This document shows, piece by piece, positions 28,111 through 36,948 of a DNA stretch of 64,000 nt (within the stretch, counting starts at the first letter, position 1; each line of letters begins with the position of its first letter). The DNA lies in the NCBI RefSeq assembly GCF_029892445.1, contig NZ_JARXVJ010000001.1, positions 4,092,001 to 4,156,000 on the forward strand, in the 5' to 3' direction. Both the position numbers and the translations under genes were made by a program. The DNA is from Chryseobacterium sp. H1D6B. Its GTDB lineage: Bacteria; Bacteroidota; Bacteroidia; Flavobacteriales; Weeksellaceae. Below the pieces are notes generated by a model. The model was given only the letters and a program-made list of their open reading frames with translations, searched no databases and had not been told where the DNA came from.

Positions 28111-28130
28111 AAAACTGCTTAATTGAAAAT

Positions 28131-28826
28131 TTAATTCAGTTCACTGCCGGCTTCTATTTCATAAGGCTCTTTTCCTTTTTCGAAAATTCTGGTGAGCTCA
28201 TTTCCTTCAACCGTAATTTTATCTCCGATTCTTCTGATCCAGTTTCCTTCACGGAGCCCGACAACTTTAGTGTCATTTTGAGTTAAAAATTCTTTGATCC
28301 TGGTTTCTCTGGTTTCTCCATTATGTTTCAAGTCCGGGTTTGGATCTAAATAATGCGGATTAAGATTAAAAGGCACTAGTCCCATACAGTCAAAACTCGG
28401 AGGATAAACAATAGGCATATCATTCGTGGTCTTCATATTTTGTCCGCCAATATTACTTCCTGCACTGCATCCTAAATAAGGTTTTCCACCTGCTGTATTT
28501 TTCGCTAAAACAGACATTAATCCTTCTTCGTGAAGTGTTTTCACTAATAAAAACGTATTTCCACCGCCTGTAAAATAACCTTGTGCACTATTTAATGCTT
28601 CAATTTTATCTTCGAATTCATGCAGTCCTTTTACTTTGATATTGATCGCTGCAAAAAAAGAACGTGCTTTCTCTGTGTATTCATCATGGGAAATACCGCC
28701 CGGCCTTGCAAAAGGAATGAAAATAATTTCATCTATCCCTTCATATAATTTAATTAATTCTTCTCTTAAATATTCTAAATATTCTCCACCAAAAATTGTG
28801 GATGTTGAGGCTAATATGATATTCAT
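28131..28826 (-). CDS. pepE: Dipeptidase E (peptidase S51)
   Basis: 231 residues, normal for PepE, a cytosolic serine peptidase that hydrolyses N-terminal Asp-X dipeptides. Seen: the nucleophile elbow GKPYLGCSAGSNIGGQNM (Ser near residue 118), the early motif YFTGGGNTFLLV, NDMPIVYPPSFDCMGLVPFN and the catalytic His in NPHYLDPNPD. The N-terminus MNIILASTSTIFGGEYLEYL matches the family start. It is monocistronic with a clear promoter (28868-28899). Confidence 0.94.
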   Translation of the reverse strand: MNIILASTSTIFGGEYLEYLREELIKLYEGIDEIIFIPFARPGGISHDEYTEKARSFFAAINIKVKGLHEFEDKIEALNSAQGYFTGGGNTFLLVKTLHEEGLMSVLAKNTAGGKPYLGCSAGSNIGGQNMKTTNDMPIVYPPSFDCMGLVPFNLNPHYLDPNPDLKHNGETRETRIKEFLTQNDTKVVGLREGNWIRRIGDKITVEGNELTRIFEKGKEPYEIEAGSELN

Positions 28827-28867
28827 ACAATGAAATTATATTGATTATTAAAAAAATAGTTGAATGA

Positions 28868-28899
28868 CAAAGATAAACTCAAACAACAATGAATCAAAA
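28868..28899 (-). promoter_or_regulatory. Promoter of pepE
   Basis: Minus strand: -33 TTTTG (28895-28899), 19-bp spacer, -7 TATCTTTG (28868-28875). Full match to the Bacteroidetes vegetative consensus. Confidence 0.65.
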
Positions 28900-29023
28900 A
28901 ATAAGCTAAAAAAAAACGTTAATCCGTTAATATTTTCTAAAAAAACTTAAAGCTTCTAAAATTTAAGTCTTTATGGAATTATTATTGAACCTTAGAAATT
29001 AGAAATTTTAAAAATGTACGATT

Positions 29024-29581
29024 ATGAAAATGAATAAAATTAATATCAAAAATCTGTTTTTAGGTTTAATCCTTGTAGGAAGTGCAGGCTTCATCAATGC
29101 ACAAACTACTCAAACAGACAGCGCGACTACAACAGCAAGTACTGCTGCGAGCCCATCAGGCAATTCAACTATTGAAGGTCTTAAAAAGCAAATTGAAGCC
29201 AATCCAAAAGATACAGAATCATTAGCAAAATTAGCTGGAGCGTATCAAGATGCATCAGATTGGACCAATGCAGTAGCTACATGGAAGAAGATATCTGTTT
29301 TATTACCAGATTGGGCTCCGGCTTATTATAGTCAGGCCTATGCTTATCAAGCGGGTAAAGATGATGCTAATGCCAAATTAGCTTACGAAAAATATATTGC
29401 TGCTGTAAAACCGGAAGAAGTGGAACAGAATAAGAAAAATCTAGCGTACGCTTATTTCTATATTGCCTTTGCAGAACAGCAGTCTGATCCTGTTAAAGCA
29501 AAAGAACATATTGCTAAATCTATACAATATGATCCTACCAATCAAGATGCTTTAAAGCTTAGTAAAGCCTTAAATTCATAA
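29024..29581 (+). CDS. Secreted TPR-repeat protein
   Basis: 185 residues. The signal peptide ends near residue 26 (GFINAQ). A Thr/Ser/Ala-rich linker (TQTDSATTTASTAASPSGNS) follows. Two or three tetratricopeptide repeats span about 60-180 (TESLAKLAGAYQDASDWTNA, WAPAYYSQAYAYQAGKDDAN, YFYIAFAEQQSDPVKAKEHI). These form a periplasmic protein-protein interaction scaffold. No enzyme domain or partner gene is adjacent. Confidence 0.82.
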   Translation: MKMNKINIKNLFLGLILVGSAGFINAQTTQTDSATTTASTAASPSGNSTIEGLKKQIEANPKDTESLAKLAGAYQDASDWTNAVATWKKISVLLPDWAPAYYSQAYAYQAGKDDANAKLAYEKYIAAVKPEEVEQNKKNLAYAYFYIAFAEQQSDPVKAKEHIAKSIQYDPTNQDALKLSKALNS

Positions 29582-29589
29582 TAAAAAGT

Positions 29590-29622
29590 AAAATCCGGGA
29601 AAATTTTCCCGGATTTTTTTTT
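29590..29622. terminator. Bidirectional terminator
   Basis: 13-bp perfect stem AAATCCGGGAAAA/TTTTCCCGGATTT with T9 tail. It serves the TPR gene and possibly the convergent YdeI/DUF1905 gene. Confidence 0.88.
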
Positions 29623-29683
29623 GATCTTAACAGCTTTAAATAACTTTTGCAGTTAAGTATTGATTAGTTTAAGCAGCTATAAT

Positions 29684-30181
29684 TCAATTAATTCTTTTAC
29701 CAAAAAAGTCTGTTTCTCCCTGTAAATGTTTAATAATTTTTTCAATATTCCTTTGAATGCCGGCTTCTGTTTTTAAATTATTAATGTAACGAATTAATTC
29801 ATGCTTTCTTGAAGGATTCAGACTTTCAAAATTCTTTAAAGCAACAGGATTGTTTTTAACCGCCTGATCCAGTTTAGGATGAATTGAAATACTTCTGTCG
29901 GAATCGTCATATTCCACTGAAACTTCTATCATTTCACCAATTCTCTTTGGAGAATCCTTCAGCATTGTATAATTAATATACAGTCTCCACTCCCCCAGAT
30001 ATTTCATCAGGTTTTGTTTAAATTCTTTTCCATTCACGGTTCCTTGTACCGGAATCGGACTTTTATCTCTTCCCGATGTTTTAAAAATAGTATTTAAAAC
30101 ATCTTCAGGCAGAAAGACAAAAGGATTGATCCCAATGAGCTCAAGTTTGACTGCAAAATGATGTATTTTCATTGCTGACAA
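29684..30181 (-). CDS. YdeI/DUF1905 family protein
   Basis: 165 residues. The N-terminal part is a DUF1905 beta-barrel-like fold (FLPEDVLNTIFKTSGRDKSP, IPVQGTVNGKEFKQNLM), and the C-terminal helical YdeI-like segment has NPSRKHELIRYINNLKTEAG (near 120-140), seen in proteins annotated as bacteriocin-protection YdeI/OmpD-associated. Cytosolic; the molecular activity is not established. The start could also be the Met four codons downstream (MKIHHF). Confidence 0.8.
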   Translation of the reverse strand: MSAMKIHHFAVKLELIGINPFVFLPEDVLNTIFKTSGRDKSPIPVQGTVNGKEFKQNLMKYLGEWRLYINYTMLKDSPKRIGEMIEVSVEYDDSDRSISIHPKLDQAVKNNPVALKNFESLNPSRKHELIRYINNLKTEAGIQRNIEKIIKHLQGETDFFGKRIN

Positions 30182-30303
30182 ATTTAAATAAAACTTAATA
30201 TTCTTAATTACTAAATAAAAACTTAGCGTTAAAAATTAAATTTCATTTTAAAATACTATAGTTCAAAAGGTTTTAAAGAGTATTAGGATTAAATTCTTGA
30301 TAG

Positions 30304-30338
30304 TTGATTTTCCACTCACAAAGTATTCGTTATCTTTG
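30304..30338 (+). promoter_or_regulatory. Promoter of the fsa-like transaldolase gene
   Basis: -33 TTG (30304-30306) and -7 TATCTTTG (30331-30338), 24 bp apart, slightly longer than the usual 17-23. It rules out the longer reading frame that begins at 30304, because transcription would start inside it. Confidence 0.5.
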
Positions 30339-30360
30339 TACTAATAAATCTATCAAACAA

Positions 30361-31014
30361 ATGAAATTTTTTATTGACACAGCTAATTTAGAGCAGATCA
30401 AGGAAGCAAAAGACCTTGGAATTCTGGATGGTGTAACTACTAATCCTTCATTAATGGCGAAAGAAGGTATTCAGGGGACTGAAGCCATCAGAAATCATTA
30501 TAAAACAATCTGCGAGATTGTAGACGGTGATATTTCTGCAGAAGTTCTTTCTACGACTTATGAAGAAATGATTAAGGAAGGTGATGAATTGGCAGCAATC
30601 CACCCAAACATTGTGGTAAAAATCCCAATGATCAAAGACGGCATCAGAGCATTGAAATATTTTTCAGATAAAGGAATAAAAACTAACTGTACTTTGATTT
30701 TCTCACCAGGGCAGGCTCTTTTAGCAGCTAAAGCGGGTGCTAATTACGTTTCTCCTTTCTTAGGAAGATTAGATGATATTTCTACTGACGGACTGCACTT
30801 AATCAAAGAAATCCGTTTGATTTTTGATAACTATATGTATGATACTGAAATTTTAGCAGCATCTATCCGCCACTCTATGCACATTATTGATTGTGCTAAA
30901 ATTGGTGCAGACGTTATCACTTCTCCACTTCCTCCGATCTTGAGTTTATTGAAACACCCTCTTACAGACAGCGGGCTGGCACAATTTATTGCAGATTCTA
31001 AGAAATTGGCATAA
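30361..31014 (+). CDS. fsa: Transaldolase / fructose-6-phosphate aldolase (small type, TalC/FSA)
   Basis: 217 residues from the ATG at 30361 ([20 protein letters not shown]), the canonical start. It transfers a dihydroxyacetone unit in the pentose phosphate pathway, or acts as F6P aldolase. Motifs: [15 protein letters not shown], the Schiff-base Lys in [13 protein letters not shown] (near residue 85), [20 protein letters not shown] and SPFLGRLDD, ending [12 protein letters not shown]. The 217-residue size belongs to the TalC/FSA subfamily. Family membership does not separate transaldolase from aldolase activity. A terminator follows. Confidence 0.93.
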   Translation: MKFFIDTANLEQIKEAKDLGILDGVTTNPSLMAKEGIQGTEAIRNHYKTICEIVDGDISAEVLSTTYEEMIKEGDELAAIHPNIVVKIPMIKDGIRALKYFSDKGIKTNCTLIFSPGQALLAAKAGANYVSPFLGRLDDISTDGLHLIKEIRLIFDNYMYDTEILAASIRHSMHIIDCAKIGADVITSPLPPILSLLKHPLTDSGLAQFIADSKKLA

Positions 31015-31040
31015 GCGAAAATAATACAATACTATACTCA

Positions 31041-31072
31041 AACACCTGAAATTGAATTTCAGGTGTTTTTTA
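31041..31072. terminator. Terminator after the fsa-like gene
   Basis: 12-bp stem AACACCTGAAAT/ATTTCAGGTGTT plus T tail. Confidence 0.88.
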
Positions 31073-31115
31073 TTTTAACTATTGTAAAGAAATCAAATCC
31101 AAAGAATAAAATGCC

Positions 31116-32108
31116 ATGAAAAAGATTCCTGTTCTATTTTTTATAGTCTGCTTTTCTTTTGGATTTTCTCAAAATATCAATTTTACGAAAGATAAACTAG
31201 ATCATCTTAATACTTTCAATCTCGATAATAAGAGCAGGGCTTTCATTATATATCAAAACGGAAAAATAATCAACGAGAAATATTTCGGGACGAAAATCAT
31301 TAATAAACAGCCTTTTGACAAAAACTCTAATTGGTACTGGGCATCTGCCGGGAAATCTTTGACCGCCGTACTGATCGGTATTGCCCAGCAGGAAAAAATA
31401 GTAAGCATCAATGATCCGGTATCAAAATATTTAGGAAAATGGACCGCTATGAAAAAAGAAGATGAAGATCAGATCACCATAAAAAACCTTCTTTCTATGA
31501 CATCCGGACTGGATTATATTAAAGATCAAAACTGCCAGTCTGCCGACTGTTTTCTTGATAAAAATAAAGCCGGTACTTTTTGGTATTATGACACTTCAGC
31601 ATATTCACAGCTGGCTAAAGTAATTGAAAAAGCTTCTCATAAAAGTATCGACCAGTATACATCAGAAAAGCTTTCAGGTTCAGGAATATCAGGAAAATGG
31701 ATGAAGTATGAAAACGGGCTGATATTCTTCAGCAATGCAGAGAGTTTTCTTCAATTCGGGAAACTAGTTTTAAACAAGGGAAATCTCAACGCAAAAAATT
31801 ATTATAAATATGATGATTATTTCATGCAGATGACCGCCTCCTCACAAGAGATTAATCCTTCTTACGGCTACTTATGGTGGTTAAACGGAAAGGAAAAAAT
31901 AAGAATCCCGGGTATGGAAACTTTATTTGCCCAGTCATTGGTTCCGGATGCTCCTAAAGATATGTTCTGCGCTTTAGGGAAAAACGGACAGATCTTAGAT
32001 ATTATTCCCAGTCAAAATTTAATTATTATAAGAATGGGAGAAAATCCTGCAGCTTTTGAAAATGTGATCAAGTTTCACAGGGATCTCTGGAATAAAATCC
32101 TGGAATAA
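31116..32108 (+). CDS. Secreted serine hydrolase, beta-lactamase/class C-like fold
   Basis: 330 residues with signal peptide ending near residue 18 (FGFSQ). The SxxK motif is in WASAGKSLTAVLIG (Ser near residue 78). In place of the usual Y-x-N the aligned segment reads WYYDTSAYSQLAKVIEKAS, that is Y-D-T. The final motif is uncertain. Such proteins are usually esterases, peptidases or transesterases; resistance to beta-lactams should not be assumed. It converges with the acetyltransferase gene with only 2 bp between the two stops and no obvious terminator. Confidence 0.85.
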   Translation: MKKIPVLFFIVCFSFGFSQNINFTKDKLDHLNTFNLDNKSRAFIIYQNGKIINEKYFGTKIINKQPFDKNSNWYWASAGKSLTAVLIGIAQQEKIVSINDPVSKYLGKWTAMKKEDEDQITIKNLLSMTSGLDYIKDQNCQSADCFLDKNKAGTFWYYDTSAYSQLAKVIEKASHKSIDQYTSEKLSGSGISGKWMKYENGLIFFSNAESFLQFGKLVLNKGNLNAKNYYKYDDYFMQMTASSQEINPSYGYLWWLNGKEKIRIPGMETLFAQSLVPDAPKDMFCALGKNGQILDIIPSQNLIIIRMGENPAAFENVIKFHRDLWNKILE

Positions 32109-32110
32109 TA

Positions 32111-32677
32111 TTAATTTTCTTGATCAATATCTTTAACAACTTTACAAGGGTTTCCCACCGCAACTACATTATCTGGAATATCTTTAGTAACCACACTTCC
32201 CGCTCCTATCACCGAATTGTTTCCAATAGAAACTCCCGGCAGAACCACTACATTTCCGCCAAACCAGACGTTATCTCCTACTGTAATCGGACGTGCATAT
32301 TCCAGCCCTTTATTTCTCTGTTCCACATCAAGAGGATGGCCGGCTGTATAGAAACTGCAGCTGGGTCCGATAAAAACATTATCTCCGAATTTTACTTTAG
32401 CACAGTCTAATATTACAAGATTATGATTGGCATAGAAATTTTCCCCGCATTCAATATTATAGCCGTAATCACACCAGAAAGAAGGTTCTATGCAGATATT
32501 TCCCTTTATATTTTTAATGATCTTTTTAAGAAACGCCGTCCTTTTCGGAATATCTGAGTTTTTGATTTGATTATATTCTAAACATAAATCTTTAATAAAA
32601 ATCCGTTCATTGATTAGCTCAGGGTCATAATTTGCATCGTACAATAATCCTTTTTCGCATTTTTCTTTCTCTGTCAT
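32111..32677 (-). CDS. Sugar O-acetyltransferase (hexapeptide-repeat, maltose/galactoside acetyltransferase type)
   Basis: 188 residues from the ATG at 32677 (MTEKEKCEKGLLYDANYDPE). The longer frame's extra 23 residues run into the terminator of the next gene, so I reject it. It is a left-handed beta-helix built from hexapeptide repeats (NIECGENFYANHNLVILDCA, VKFGDNVFIGPSCSFYTAGH, ITVGDNVWFGGNVVVLPGVS, IGNNSVIGAGSVVTKDIPDN). The N-terminal Mac domain (about 1-55) and the catalytic His in YTAGHPLD are typical of acetyl-CoA-dependent maltose or galactoside acetyltransferases. Cytosolic. Substrate unknown. Confidence 0.92.
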   Translation of the reverse strand: MTEKEKCEKGLLYDANYDPELINERIFIKDLCLEYNQIKNSDIPKRTAFLKKIIKNIKGNICIEPSFWCDYGYNIECGENFYANHNLVILDCAKVKFGDNVFIGPSCSFYTAGHPLDVEQRNKGLEYARPITVGDNVWFGGNVVVLPGVSIGNNSVIGAGSVVTKDIPDNVVAVGNPCKVVKDIDQEN

Positions 32678-32720
32678 AATTTGCTTTTTGGTATTTTTAA
32701 CGCCTAAAGATAATAAAAGA

Positions 32721-32756
32721 AAAACAGGATGAAAACTACTTTTCATCCTGTTTTTT
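32721..32756 (-). terminator. Terminator of the downstream GLPGLI gene, part of a duplicated spacer
   Basis: Stem AAAACAGGATGAAAA/TTTTCATCCTGTTTT (with a CTAC loop) serving the minus-strand gene ending at 32786. The surrounding 32690-32756 segment resembles 33668-33726. Confidence 0.8.
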
Positions 32757-32785
32757 AATTTTAAAAATTATTTTACAATGATACT

Positions 32786-33652
32786 TTACTGTAATAGATC
32801 AAGTTCAAGAATATTATTCTGTTTTTTCAGCTTTTCCTTAAGCCTTTTTTCATCTTCGCGCATCTGCTTAGCAGGATCTATCACTTTTCCAGAGTCATCC
32901 CGCATTTCAATAATAGTTCCGTTACTCAGTAATTGTCGCTGCCCTTTCATAGGATCTTGAAGATAATCTTTAAAAACTTTTTTATATTTTTCCTGATCTA
33001 AAGTAATCAGAGCATTATATCTTTTCTTCTCTTTTTGGCTTTTCCATTCGCCTGTTTCCTGAAGTTTTTTGACTCCTTTAAGTTCAAATATATGAGAATG
33101 GGTATTGTCTTCCAATTTTATAATTAAACCTGGCAATCCATGGAATTTATAAGGTCCATCCTGAATCGGAATATCTGTCGTAAACCAAGCTGTCCATTTT
33201 CTGCCCGCAAAATCACAAACTGCTTTTTGAGCATTAAAATCCCCTATTTTTTCTTTATCTGAAAGAATTTTCCATTGCTGCTTTCGGGTATCTTTTACCA
33301 AATATTCGTCCGAAAGGAGAGAATTAAAATAACTTAAAACATAATCGGGATAACTTTTTTCAACAAAATACCTCATTTCTCCTTTATATCCCATTCCGGA
33401 AAGGCTAAAATCTTTAATTCCCGATTTCACCTGTTTTTGTATATATGAATTCATCAACGAATCTAGTTCCTGATAATCTTTACTGTAGAATTTTGATCCT
33501 TTTGGAGCAATATCGAGGTTCATTAATTCAGTTTTAGTTTTATCTTTTGCTGTTGAATCTATGGCAAATTTATATTCATAGACAAACCTTTGATATTGTG
33601 CATCAATAATAAGTACTGACAATAGAAAGAATAACAATATTATTTTCTTCAT
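32786..33652 (-). CDS. GLPGLI family secreted protein, copy 2
   Basis: 288 residues with signal peptide ending near residue 18 (LIIDAQ). The defining motif is in PYKFHGLPGLIIKLEDN (near residue 165-180), with the neighbouring AGRKWTAWFTTDIPIQDGPY. GLPGLI proteins (about 250-300 residues) are exported Bacteroidetes proteins of unknown function, often in tandem. The C-terminus is charged (QMREDEKRLKEKLKKQNN). It is a clear paralogue of the next gene upstream and follows it after a 98-bp spacer holding a terminator and a -7-like box (TATCTTTA). Confidence 0.9.
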   Translation of the reverse strand: MKKIILLFFLLSVLIIDAQYQRFVYEYKFAIDSTAKDKTKTELMNLDIAPKGSKFYSKDYQELDSLMNSYIQKQVKSGIKDFSLSGMGYKGEMRYFVEKSYPDYVLSYFNSLLSDEYLVKDTRKQQWKILSDKEKIGDFNAQKAVCDFAGRKWTAWFTTDIPIQDGPYKFHGLPGLIIKLEDNTHSHIFELKGVKKLQETGEWKSQKEKKRYNALITLDQEKYKKVFKDYLQDPMKGQRQLLSNGTIIEMRDDSGKVIDPAKQMREDEKRLKEKLKKQNNILELDLLQ

Positions 33653-33695
33653 GGTTTAATTTGATTCTTAGTATTTTTAGCGTTTAAAGATAATA

Positions 33696-33726
33696 AAAAC
33701 AGGATAAAAAGTAATCATCCTGTTTT
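33696..33726 (-). terminator. Terminator of GLPGLI copy 1 (duplicated spacer)
   Basis: 10-bp stem AAAACAGGAT/ATCCTGTTTT with T-rich tail on the minus strand. The segment TTTAGCGTTTAAAGATAATA beside it recurs, slightly changed, at 32696-32716. Confidence 0.75.
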
Positions 33727-33750
33727 CCTGTAAAAATATATAAGGGTTTG

Positions 33751-34656
33751 TTAGTTTATAAGATCCGGCTCTATTGGATTGTTATCTTTTGCTAAAGCAT
33801 CTTTTACGCTCTTCTCTACCTGCCTGAAAACCTGATTAGGATCAGAAATTTCTTTTCCGTCGCTGCCTTTAAATTTAAAAACCATTTTATTATTGGAATC
33901 ACCTCCATTTTTCATCATCATTTCTCTCATATTTTTGCTGGGGTCATTCACGTAGTTTTTCCAGGCTTTTTTGAACTGGTCTTTTGTAACTTCAATTTCT
34001 TTTCCTCCCATCCCGAATAATTTTACATTCTGAGGGACCTGAAGATCTCTTTCAGCAGAAACATTCTGAACGGTTTTATTCCCAACAAGTGTTATGGAAT
34101 GAGAACCTGTTTTATCTTCAATCTTAACAATTAAGCCCGGCAGTCCATAAAATTTATAGGGTCCGTCCTGAAATGGAATATCTGTAGTAAACCATGCTGT
34201 CCATTCTCTACCGCCAAAGTTTGTTGTTGCTTTTTGGGCATTGTATTCTCCCACTTTTTCTTTATCTGGAAGGATTTTCCATTCGGGCTTTTTATCTTCT
34301 GATATTTTATACTGGTCGCCTGAAATGCTTTTAAAAAGATAGGTTTTAAAGTCAGGATATTGTTTAGTTACCTTATATGAAACCTGCCCGGCTTTCTCTC
34401 TCTTATTCACACTTATATTATTGGGAGAAAGTTTAAGCTGTCTTTCAAGATCTGCCTGTGCAGTGGAATCATCAACAAATTTATCCCGGCTGTAATAATT
34501 TGATCCGTTTTTATCGATATCCAGAAACATCATTTCTTTTTTGACTTCCGTCATGTTGTTGGTATCAGGAATGAACTTATATTCATAAAAGAACCTATTG
34601 GTCTGTGCATTGGCAAAAATGCTCAATAACAAAAAAAGTAAAATATTATTTTTCAT
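33751..34656 (-). CDS. GLPGLI family secreted protein, copy 1
   Basis: 301 residues. The signal peptide ends near residue 17 (IFANAQ). The core motif is PYKFYGLPGLIVKIEDKTGS, preceded by GGREWTAWFTTDIPFQDGPY. The N-terminal strand pattern NRFFYEYKFIPDTNNM parallels QRFVYEYKFAIDSTAK of the other copy. It lies 53 bp downstream of the BlaR1-like gene behind a terminator, so the two GLPGLI genes may be partly independent of the blaI-blaR1 transcript. Function unknown; GLPGLI genes next to M56/BlaI pairs recur in flavobacteria (recalled, not searched). Confidence 0.9.
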   Translation of the reverse strand: MKNNILLFLLLSIFANAQTNRFFYEYKFIPDTNNMTEVKKEMMFLDIDKNGSNYYSRDKFVDDSTAQADLERQLKLSPNNISVNKREKAGQVSYKVTKQYPDFKTYLFKSISGDQYKISEDKKPEWKILPDKEKVGEYNAQKATTNFGGREWTAWFTTDIPFQDGPYKFYGLPGLIVKIEDKTGSHSITLVGNKTVQNVSAERDLQVPQNVKLFGMGGKEIEVTKDQFKKAWKNYVNDPSKNMREMMMKNGGDSNNKMVFKFKGSDGKEISDPNQVFRQVEKSVKDALAKDNNPIEPDLIN

Positions 34657-34664
34657 ACGATGCT

Positions 34665-34696
34665 AAAATAAAAGCTCCGCCAATCTTGGCAGAGCT
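34665..34696 (-). terminator. Terminator of the blaI-M56 operon
   Basis: Minus-strand stem AGCTCTGCCAA/TTGGCGGAGCT (one mismatch) followed by TTTTATTTT. Confidence 0.75.
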
Positions 34697-34709
34697 GATT
34701 GGAATTTTA

Positions 34710-36581
34710 TTATTTGGTCTGAATTTTTATTTCTCCTGACGTATTGCCGTCTTTGTTTCTTTTATTAATATTTATATTGGCAATATCATTTGGGCTTAAT
34801 GTTTCCAGTTCTTTTTTGGTTACTTCTTTTCCATTGATGTAGATCTTCATATTATCGTCAGCAGTGAAACTTTTAAGTCCTTTTGCAGAAAGTGTATTTG
34901 TTTTACTATTATATAGTATATAATTCGCATCTACAGCCATTTTCACCGGTACATCCGAATTGCTGAAACTGGCCGTATTGTTAAAAACAAATACTTTATG
35001 ATTTCCATCCAATACTCTTCTTTCGGCTTCAAGCTTTGCACGTTCTCCCTCTAATTTGGCTCTTTCCCCTTCAAGTTTTGCTCTTTTTTCATTTAATTTT
35101 GCTCTTTTCTTTTCGATCTCAGCTCTTTTTTTTGCAGTTTCTGCTGCAACTTTTGCATTTTCTGCTGAACCTCTTGCCGTTTCTGCCGTTTTATAAGCTT
35201 CTTCAGCACTCCACTTCATGTCTGTCAACTTAAAGATCTTCAAACTTGGGTTCTTTGGAGCATTTGGAGTGTTTGGAGCGTTTGGAGGAGTCGGAGGAAG
35301 AGGAGTATCAGGAAATTCAAACTCAAATGGAGGCATTTCTTGAAATTCTTTTACCCCTTTTTTCCAGTCATCAGAATTAAGAAGCTCATCTATTTTCATC
35401 TTTATGTTATTCCCGTCAACTCTTACGACCATTGCCTTCCTTTTAAAATCATCAGAACTTGCAATTTTATTAATCTCGTCTGAAAGAGCATTTATTTCAT
35501 CTACATTTTTCTGAAACTCTCTGCTTTCAGGCTTCATTTCTTTTAGAGATTTACTTTTCTCCTGAATCTTTTTCCCCAGATCAGCAATTTTTTCTGCACC
35601 ATCAGATTTTGTATAGGCTTTCGATGGGATAACCGCAGTTTTGTTTATTTCAGGGGTTATAGTGTCTTTTTTTATTTGAGAAACTGCTTTCTCCACTGCT
35701 ATATTAGTTTCTTTAATTTCCTCATTCTTAGCATTTACCATATAAGCAAAGGCTACAGTAAATAAAACCGGCAGTGCAAAAATTCTCCGCGCATACCCGA
35801 ATTTAGTTTTAGGTTTTTGTAACATTTTTAGTCGTTTTTTTAGATTTGAACTTAGAAACGGACTGGTGGCAGGCAACTGTGTTCCGGAAAAGTGGCTTGC
35901 TAAAAGCATCTGCGCAAATGCTTTGGTGTCCGATTGTTTTACGGCTTTTTTATCAGCCAGATACTCGTGAATTAAACTAATTTCTTTTTTAATGATATGA
36001 AAAAATGGATTGAACCAGAAGATAGAAGTGATGATTTCAAGAAAAATCTTATCGAAAGAATGTTTCTGCTCAATATGTACCATTTCATGCTTTAATATTT
36101 GTTTTCCAATGTCAGAATTCAATACAATTGTATTCTTCCAAAACAAATTTTTGAAGTAAGAAAAAGGAGCCTCTGTAAGGTTTGTATGGTAAAAATTAAT
36201 ACCGTCGAAACTTTCTCTTTGAAATTCTTTTTTAAGCTGTTGAATTTTTAAAATGCCATAAATAAATCTTCCTAAAAAATAGAGAGAAACCAAGCCCAGA
36301 GCTGAAAAAATAATTCTAAAATAAATGAACTCATAATTAATTTCGTTATTTGAGTTAAAATTCTGTAATTTATTAATCAACAGATACACATTACTATTTA
36401 CTTCAATCGTGAAGTCATCCACTTTTATTAACGGCAGCAATAATGACAGCAGCATGGCCGATAACAAATAAAATCTGTTATAATGATGAAATGTCTTATC
36501 TTTTAAAGACAACCGATAATATAAAAACATTACACCTGAACATACAATTACTTTTACAAAGTAGAGAAGCACGGTTTCCAT
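34710..36581 (-). CDS. M56 family BlaR1-like sensor metallopeptidase
   Basis: 623 residues. About four membrane helices (near 3-21, 35-53, 85-106 and 265-283) surround an M56 zinc-protease domain with HEMVH (His165, Glu166, His169) and a later EYLADKKAV. In BlaR1/MecR1 this domain is activated by an outside signal and leads to cleavage of the BlaI-type repressor; the partner blaI gene ends 1 bp before this one. Instead of a penicillin-binding sensor domain, the C-terminal 330 residues hold a linker, a charged heptad-repeat coiled coil (KRAKLEGERAKLEGERAKLE, about 480-515) and a beta-rich end (YILYNSKTNTLSAKGLKSF, MKIYINGKEVTKKELETLSP). So the signal is probably not a beta-lactam. Confidence 0.88.
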   Translation of the reverse strand: METVLLYFVKVIVCSGVMFLYYRLSLKDKTFHHYNRFYLLSAMLLSLLLPLIKVDDFTIEVNSNVYLLINKLQNFNSNNEINYEFIYFRIIFSALGLVSLYFLGRFIYGILKIQQLKKEFQRESFDGINFYHTNLTEAPFSYFKNLFWKNTIVLNSDIGKQILKHEMVHIEQKHSFDKIFLEIITSIFWFNPFFHIIKKEISLIHEYLADKKAVKQSDTKAFAQMLLASHFSGTQLPATSPFLSSNLKKRLKMLQKPKTKFGYARRIFALPVLFTVAFAYMVNAKNEEIKETNIAVEKAVSQIKKDTITPEINKTAVIPSKAYTKSDGAEKIADLGKKIQEKSKSLKEMKPESREFQKNVDEINALSDEINKIASSDDFKRKAMVVRVDGNNIKMKIDELLNSDDWKKGVKEFQEMPPFEFEFPDTPLPPTPPNAPNTPNAPKNPSLKIFKLTDMKWSAEEAYKTAETARGSAENAKVAAETAKKRAEIEKKRAKLNEKRAKLEGERAKLEGERAKLEAERRVLDGNHKVFVFNNTASFSNSDVPVKMAVDANYILYNSKTNTLSAKGLKSFTADDNMKIYINGKEVTKKELETLSPNDIANININKRNKDGNTSGEIKIQTK

Positions 36582-36582
36582 A

Positions 36583-36948
36583 TTAGTTTTTCTTTTTGAG
36601 TTCGTTCAACAGCATTTCAAGATCCTCCACTGTCATTTCATTTTTTTCTACAAGGAAAGAAACAGCGCTTTTATAAGAACCTTTAAAATAATTTTTCACT
36701 AGACTTTTCATAGTTTTCCCTGAATACTGCTCCTGAGAGATCATCGGGAAATACTCGTGCTGTCTTCCATAAACATTGTAATCTACAAAGTCTTTGTCTT
36801 TCAATACTTTTAAAATGGTAGAAACAGTATTGGTATGCGGTTTAGGTTCTGGAAATAAGTCAAGAATATCTTTAAGAAATCCTTTTTCCACTTTCCAAAG
36901 GTACTGCATCACCTGTTCTTCTGCTTTTGTTAAAGTCTGAATTTTCAT
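36583..36948 (-). CDS. BlaI/MecI/CopY family winged-helix repressor
   Basis: 121 residues. N-terminal winged helix (LTKAEEQVMQYLWKVEKGFL, then HTNTVSTILKVLKDKDFVDY) and a C-terminal dimerisation helix pair (SAVSFLVEKNEMTVEDLEML). It represses the operon until cleaved by the M56 partner. The gene is 1 bp from the M56 start. A TACAAATGTA palindrome overlapping its -7 box is the likely autoregulatory site. Confidence 0.93.
   Translation of the reverse strand: MKIQTLTKAEEQVMQYLWKVEKGFLKDILDLFPEPKPHTNTVSTILKVLKDKDFVDYNVYGRQHEYFPMISQEQYSGKTMKSLVKNYFKGSYKSAVSFLVEKNEMTVEDLEMLLNELKKKN

Noticed and set aside
30304..30360. Longer start of the fsa-like gene
   Set aside because: It covers the -33/-7 promoter; the family start is at 30361.
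32678..32746. Longer start of the acetyltransferase
   Set aside because: It lies inside the terminator stem of the neighbouring gene.
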